64,000 nucleotides of DNA, from NCBI GenBank assembly GCA_040752595.1, contig JBFMGX010000040.1, positions 16,368 through 80,367 of the forward strand, given 5' to 3'. The stretch comes from Candidatus Zixiibacteriota bacterium (lineage in GTDB: Bacteria; Zixibacteria; MSB-5A5; WJJR01). The stretch's first letter is position 1; each line of letters starts with the position of its first letter. Position numbers and translations under genes: made by a program. Positions 60,514 through 64,000 of this stretch are shown one piece after another. Below the pieces are notes generated by a model. That model was not told where the DNA came from and ran no database searches. It saw nothing but the letters and a program-made list of their open reading frames with translations.

Positions 60514-60537
60514 GCGCCACCCGGGGGCGGGTGGCGC
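60514..60537 (-). terminator. hairpin behind the lon-like gene
   Basis: GCGCCACCCG-GGGG-CGGGTGGCGC, perfect 10-bp stem, about 100 bases after the lon-like stop codon in the direction of transcription and 65 before the tldD-like start. No T-tract. Probably a transcription terminator or transcript-end stabiliser. Confidence 0.55.
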
Positions 60538-60637
60538 GCATCATCAGTGCCGGCTTGTCTGGAAAAGCGGCCCCTCAACACGCTTCTCTATCAGTCGCAT
60601 GACAGCCGCCCCGATTGCCATGGAAGTCTGCCGTCGT

Positions 60638-63184
60638 TCATCGTCCGGCCTCACGCCGACTGCGCCTCCGTCCCGTCCGTGGCTTGGTCCGGACCTTCGC
60701 CCCCCCCCGTTCGCGCGCCTTGGCCGGCTTGCGGGACCGCGTCTTCGATTTCGGCCGCCGCGCCATCTGCCTTCTAACCATTTCCATGCGCAGAAGTTTC
60801 TCCAGACTGGCGCGCGCCGGGTCGAAGTCGAGCAGAACCGCCGAAAAAACCTCGTCCACGGTCTCGACCGGGATGTAGGTCATCTCTTTGGCGATCCGTC
60901 GCGGGACATCCTGCAGGTCCTTCACGTTCTGCTTCGGGACGATGATCTTGTGAATGCCGACTCGGTGGGCCGCGGCGACCTTCTCCTTGATTCCGCCCAC
61001 GGGCAGCACCTTGCCGCGCAGCGAGACCTCGCCGGTCATCGCGAAATCATTGCGCACCGGCCGCTCCGACATCACCGACGCGATCACGACCGATACGGTG
61101 ATTCCGGCTGACGGCCCATCCTTGGGAATCGCTCCCGAGGGAAAGTGCACGTGGATGTCGTAGTTGGTGAAGTCCGCATGCGGGATCCCCAGCCAATCGG
61201 CGCGGGAACGGACATAGGAGTGCGCCGCCTGAATCGACTCGCGCATCACTTCGCCGAGCGAGCCGGTTGAAATGACCGTGCCCGAGCCGCGCATCTTGAG
61301 CGCCTCGATCAGCATGATGTCGCCGCCGGTCTGGGTCCAGGCCACTCCCATCGCCACGCCGATCTCCGGCTTGGTTTCCGCCATCTCCGGGATGTACACC
61401 GGAGTTCCCAGCAGCCGCTCGACCTGTTGGACACCAACACGCGCGAATCCCCGCTGACCCGCGGCCCGTTGCGCCGCCAACTGGCGGCAGATCACCTCCA
61501 GGGACTTGTTCAGATTCCCGAGCCCGGCCTCCAGCGTGTACTCGCGGATGATCTTCAGGACGGCGGCCACCGTCAGTCCGGACTCCGAGGCCGGGAGATT
61601 GTGCTGCGCCAGTTGGCGCGGCCACAGGTGTTTGAAGGTGATCTCCACCTTTTCGTCGAGCAGGTACCCCGGCAGGTCGACGAATTCCAAACGTTCGGAC
61701 AACATCTCCGGGACATTCTCGGGATCGGTGGCCGTGCCGATGTACAGGACCTTGGAGAGATCGTATGGAAACTCCAGATAGTAGTCCCAGAAATCGTGGT
61801 TGTTCTCCGGATCGATCGCTTCGAGAAGGACCGCGGAGAGATCAGGCCGCCCGTTGTCGGAACCGAGGCGATCGACTTCTTCCAGGATGCAGACGGGATT
61901 CGTGACCTCCACCGCCCGCAACAGTCGGAGCACGCGCCCCGGCATTGCTCCCGGGAACGTGCGCCGGTTTCCCTTCAGCACGCCTTCGGATCGCAGCAAG
62001 CCGAGGTTGAGGGTCACGGCAGGACGGCGCAAGGCCTTGGCAATCCCCCGCGCCAGTACGGTCTTGCCGATTCCCGAAGGGCCGACCAGGCAGAGGACGG
62101 TGGGCGCCGGGCGCCCTGTGCGCTGCAGCACGGATAAGTACTCGCAAATCCTGTCCTTGGCCTTCTTCTGGCCGTAGAAGTTCTCATCGAGCAGACGGCG
62201 CACTTCCTCGATGTCGGCGCGCTCGTGGGCGGTGGCTGTCCACGGGATATGGAGGAGCCAGTCGACGTAATTCCGGATCTCCGTGTACTCCGCCGAGGCC
62301 GTGGAGATCAGCCGCAGACGTTCCAGCTCGCTGCGCGCCCGGCGGGCGACAGTGGGAGGCAATCCGGCGCGACCGACCCGCTCCGCCAACTCGTCCAGCT
62401 CATTGGCGCCCGGTTCAAGGACCTCCAGCTCCTTGCGCAGAGCCAGCAATTCGGCGCGCAACACATCGGCACGGCGACGGTTTTCGACGGAGACACGCAC
62501 ACGGCGGGTCAGATCCTGTTTGAGTCCGGCCTCGGTCACTTCATGGCGCAGTAGCTCCATCAGCAGATCGAGTCGGGCTAGGACATCCGGCATCTGCGCC
62601 AGCCGCCACTTGTCTTCCTGCGTGAAGTGCACCGCGGCTCCGACCCGATCGGCAAAGTGGTCGGGACGGTCACGGGCCAACTCGGCCACCCGGACGAGTT
62701 CCTCCGGGTACTGCCCGGACTGATCCACCAGAGTCAGCAAGAGGTCATGGCAGGTGTCGACCTTCTGAGCGGCGGCGGCTGGGTCGCCAATGGTCTCCGG
62801 CTGGGTGTTGATCTGTACCTGGACCAGCGGCTGCGTCTCGAGAACACCATCGAGCGACGCGCGGAACAGACCTTCCAAGTCGACCCGCAATTGGCCGGGT
62901 CCGAGAGGACGTGCCGACAGAAGCCGACACACTACGCCGGACGAGGGAAGTACATCGCGAAATCGCTGCCGATCGAATTCCGCCGGCGTCCAGGCCACCC
63001 AGAATTGCGGCTCCTCCCCGCCGGACTTCGCGATCACCTCCAGTCCATAGGAGGTGCGCAACACGACTGAGACCACGGCCAGCGGAAACGGCACATCCCC
63101 CTGCAAGGGCAGGAAGGGAACAACCATCACCTGAGGAGCTGCCGTCGAGGTGATTCGTGTTCTGTCTTTCTCGTCCGGTGCCAT
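60638..63184 (-). CDS. Lon-family protease with divergent ATPase domain and basic tail
   Basis: About 848 residues: Lon N-domain (about 18-250), coiled coil, AAA+ domain, S16 protease domain. The protease dyad is intact: Ser692 (PKDGPSAG) and Lys733 (GGIKEK). Walker A is GPSGIGKT (368-375), but Walker B reads ILEEVD (Asp to Glu435), sensor 1 TAN is TAT (Thr486), sensor 2 EAGVR is EAGLG, and the motif before GNRRTFPG is unlike the usual one. The last 45 residues are half Lys/Arg. The ATG at 63184 has AGGCGGT upstream; a longer frame would add 32 residues. Possibly a specialised paralogue with weak or altered ATP hydrolysis; whether a standard Lon exists elsewhere is unknown. Confidence 0.88.
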   Translation of the reverse strand: MAPDEKDRTRITSTAAPQVMVVPFLPLQGDVPFPLAVVSVVLRTSYGLEVIAKSGGEEPQFWVAWTPAEFDRQRFRDVLPSSGVVCRLLSARPLGPGQLRVDLEGLFRASLDGVLETQPLVQVQINTQPETIGDPAAAAQKVDTCHDLLLTLVDQSGQYPEELVRVAELARDRPDHFADRVGAAVHFTQEDKWRLAQMPDVLARLDLLMELLRHEVTEAGLKQDLTRRVRVSVENRRRADVLRAELLALRKELEVLEPGANELDELAERVGRAGLPPTVARRARSELERLRLISTASAEYTEIRNYVDWLLHIPWTATAHERADIEEVRRLLDENFYGQKKAKDRICEYLSVLQRTGRPAPTVLCLVGPSGIGKTVLARGIAKALRRPAVTLNLGLLRSEGVLKGNRRTFPGAMPGRVLRLLRAVEVTNPVCILEEVDRLGSDNGRPDLSAVLLEAIDPENNHDFWDYYLEFPYDLSKVLYIGTATDPENVPEMLSERLEFVDLPGYLLDEKVEITFKHLWPRQLAQHNLPASESGLTVAAVLKIIREYTLEAGLGNLNKSLEVICRQLAAQRAAGQRGFARVGVQQVERLLGTPVYIPEMAETKPEIGVAMGVAWTQTGGDIMLIEALKMRGSGTVISTGSLGEVMRESIQAAHSYVRSRADWLGIPHADFTNYDIHVHFPSGAIPKDGPSAGITVSVVIASVMSERPVRNDFAMTGEVSLRGKVLPVGGIKEKVAAAHRVGIHKIIVPKQNVKDLQDVPRRIAKEMTYIPVETVDEVFSAVLLDFDPARASLEKLLRMEMVRRQMARRPKSKTRSRKPAKARERGGAKVRTKPRTGRRRSRREAGR

Positions 63185-63426
63185 ACCGCCTGTGAATCTC
63201 CGCCAAGCCGCGTCCGAGCAATCCGCCTGCCGGGCGTTCCCATATGACCGGCAAGCCCATTCCCCAACAACTATAAACAAATTCGGCGTGTGAGACTTCC
63301 CGATCTACTACGCTTTCCGCAAACGGGGCCGTGTTTGATGCGCCAAATCGCGCCCTCGCGCCGGGGATCTGGCGTGCAAGTCATTGACTCACAATGTGTT
63401 GGCGAAAGCTCAAGAACAAACGGATG

Positions 63427-63457
63427 AGGGGTGCGCCCAATCCGGCGCACCCCTCTT
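63427..63457 (-). terminator. hairpin behind the cold-shock gene
   Basis: AGGGGTGCGCC and GGCGCACCCCT form a strong stem with a short loop (about AATCC). It lies roughly 35 bases beyond the csp stop codon on the minus strand. No clear T-tract. Boundaries good to one or two bases. Confidence 0.55.
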
Positions 63458-63491
63458 GCAGACTGTTGGGGGTGAAGCTGAGGAACAGATC

Positions 63492-63710
63492 TCAGGCGGG
63501 GACCCGCTGTGCCACGTTGACGTTGGTCGCCTGCAACCCCTTGGGGCCATCGACGACATCAAAAACCACCCGGTCTCCCTCCCGTAGGGTCTTGAATCCC
63601 TCACGCTTGATGGCGGTGTAATGGACGAAGATGTCCTTTTCGCTTCCATCCTGCGTAATGAAACCATACCCCTTGGCGTCATTAAACCACTTCACACTTC
63701 CTTCGGGCAA
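63492..63710 (-). CDS. cspA: cold-shock domain protein
   Basis: A single cold-shock OB-fold of about 72 residues that binds single-stranded RNA/DNA. Both RNA-binding motifs are present: [10 protein letters not shown] (RNP1) and DIFVHYTAI (RNP2), after the typical start [10 protein letters not shown]. The start is set at a TTG (63710), because the family begins just before EGSVKWFN and AAAGGTGG lies about eight bases upstream; a longer ATG frame would add 29 unrelated residues. A small hairpin (CCGGAC/GTCCGG) lies about 35-50 bases upstream in the leader. Confidence 0.92.
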   Translation of the reverse strand: MPEGSVKWFNDAKGYGFITQDGSEKDIFVHYTAIKREGFKTLREGDRVVFDVVDGPKGLQATNVNVAQRVPA

Positions 63711-64000
63711 ACAATTCACCACCTTTCGCCTGCCGGACGTCGCCGTCCGGTCAACATACTTCCACATGCCCGCTGTGACGCGCGCCAAACACGTCACCCC
63801 CGTTCATGTGCCGTTGGTGCACCCGCTGAACGTAATCCCACCGACTGGAAGGTCCGACTACAGCAGAGGACACATGTCCTGTGTCAGACAAATTCGGCCA
63901 AAAAAGTTGATGGTCTGACGCCGGCCTCCGCGCGGTTGTGACGAAGCCTTCTCTGCCTCGCCTGTTCAACTTTCTCCCGATACTCTTCCAACAACCTGGT
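63711..64000. other. leader and upstream region of the cold-shock gene
   Basis: Contains the leader hairpin (about 63740-63757, CCGGAC/GTCCGG) and a GACACATGTCC near-palindrome (about 63865-63885). No promoter with good -35 and -10 boxes was found, and no gene is supported up to the window edge. Confidence 0.4.

Noticed and set aside
1..64000. CRISPR array, prophage, integrase, rRNA operon
   Set aside because: No regularly spaced direct repeats, phage structural genes, recombinases or rRNA sequence were found; repeats present are palindromes, not spacer-separated units.

Overview
The window is GC-rich bacterial chromosome, densely coded and almost entirely on the minus strand: about 46 genes on minus and one convincing gene on plus (11615-13030). 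No rRNA, phage, insertion sequence or CRISPR array is seen. The gene set suggests a Gram-negative (diderm) bacterium, possibly a candidate phylum of the Fibrobacteres-Chlorobi-Bacteroidetes group such as Zixibacteria. This is inference from: a type IV pilus secretin, a TonB-receptor-like outer membrane barrel, secreted proteases ending in dockerin-like or FlgD-like tails, bacillithiol synthesis, alpha-type glutamine synthetase, and many short intergenic palindromes. No phylogeny could be run.

Layout. (1) 1-7.5 kb: type IV pilus assembly operon pilM-N-O-P-Q behind an NtrC-type regulator whose sigma-54 contact loop is missing; a clear terminator closes the operon at 270-300. (2) 7.9-13 kb: a secreted subtilase with dockerin-like tail, divergent from a second, intact-looking sigma-54 activator. 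(3) 13-22.5 kb: a tightly overlapping run, in transcription order ftcd, a secreted zinc metalloprotease, an ECF S-component, an outer membrane barrel, aroH, tyrA, ilvE and an MFS transporter. (4) 22.8-37.5 kb: housekeeping genes (deoxyhypusine-synthase-like protein, DUF3108 protein, protein-arginine-phosphatase-like enzyme, tsaC/sua5, SPOR protein, manC, family 4 uracil-DNA glycosylase, coaBC, purH, purC, purN, gatB, gatA, glnA). (5) 37.9-42.9 kb: two NTF2-like proteins, the slipin/NfeD pair and a YtcJ-like amidohydrolase. (6) 42.9-46.5 kb: selenocysteine decoding cluster tRNA-Sec, selA, selB. (7) 46.6-50.3 kb: complete bacillithiol set bshB1, bshA, bshC. (8) 50.4-63.7 kb: corA, then an envelope and proteolysis region (degenerate M28 peptidase, small and unknown proteins, M1 aminopeptidase, exported TldD homologue, divergent Lon) and a cold-shock protein.

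The most unusual aspects are: (a) several families of palindromic intergenic repeats, four of which carry the stop codon of the preceding gene (gatA, selA, ytcJ-like, bshA); (b) enzymes with intact folds but altered catalytic or motor residues: the M28 peptidase lacks its catalytic Glu and one zinc ligand, the pilus-linked activator lacks GAFTGA, Lon has altered Walker B and sensor residues, and SelB has Gly for Asp in its G4 motif; (c) a rearranged pilus architecture in which the AMIN domain sits on PilP instead of PilQ; and (d) several secreted peptidases sharing dockerin-like C-termini with no cohesin partner in view.
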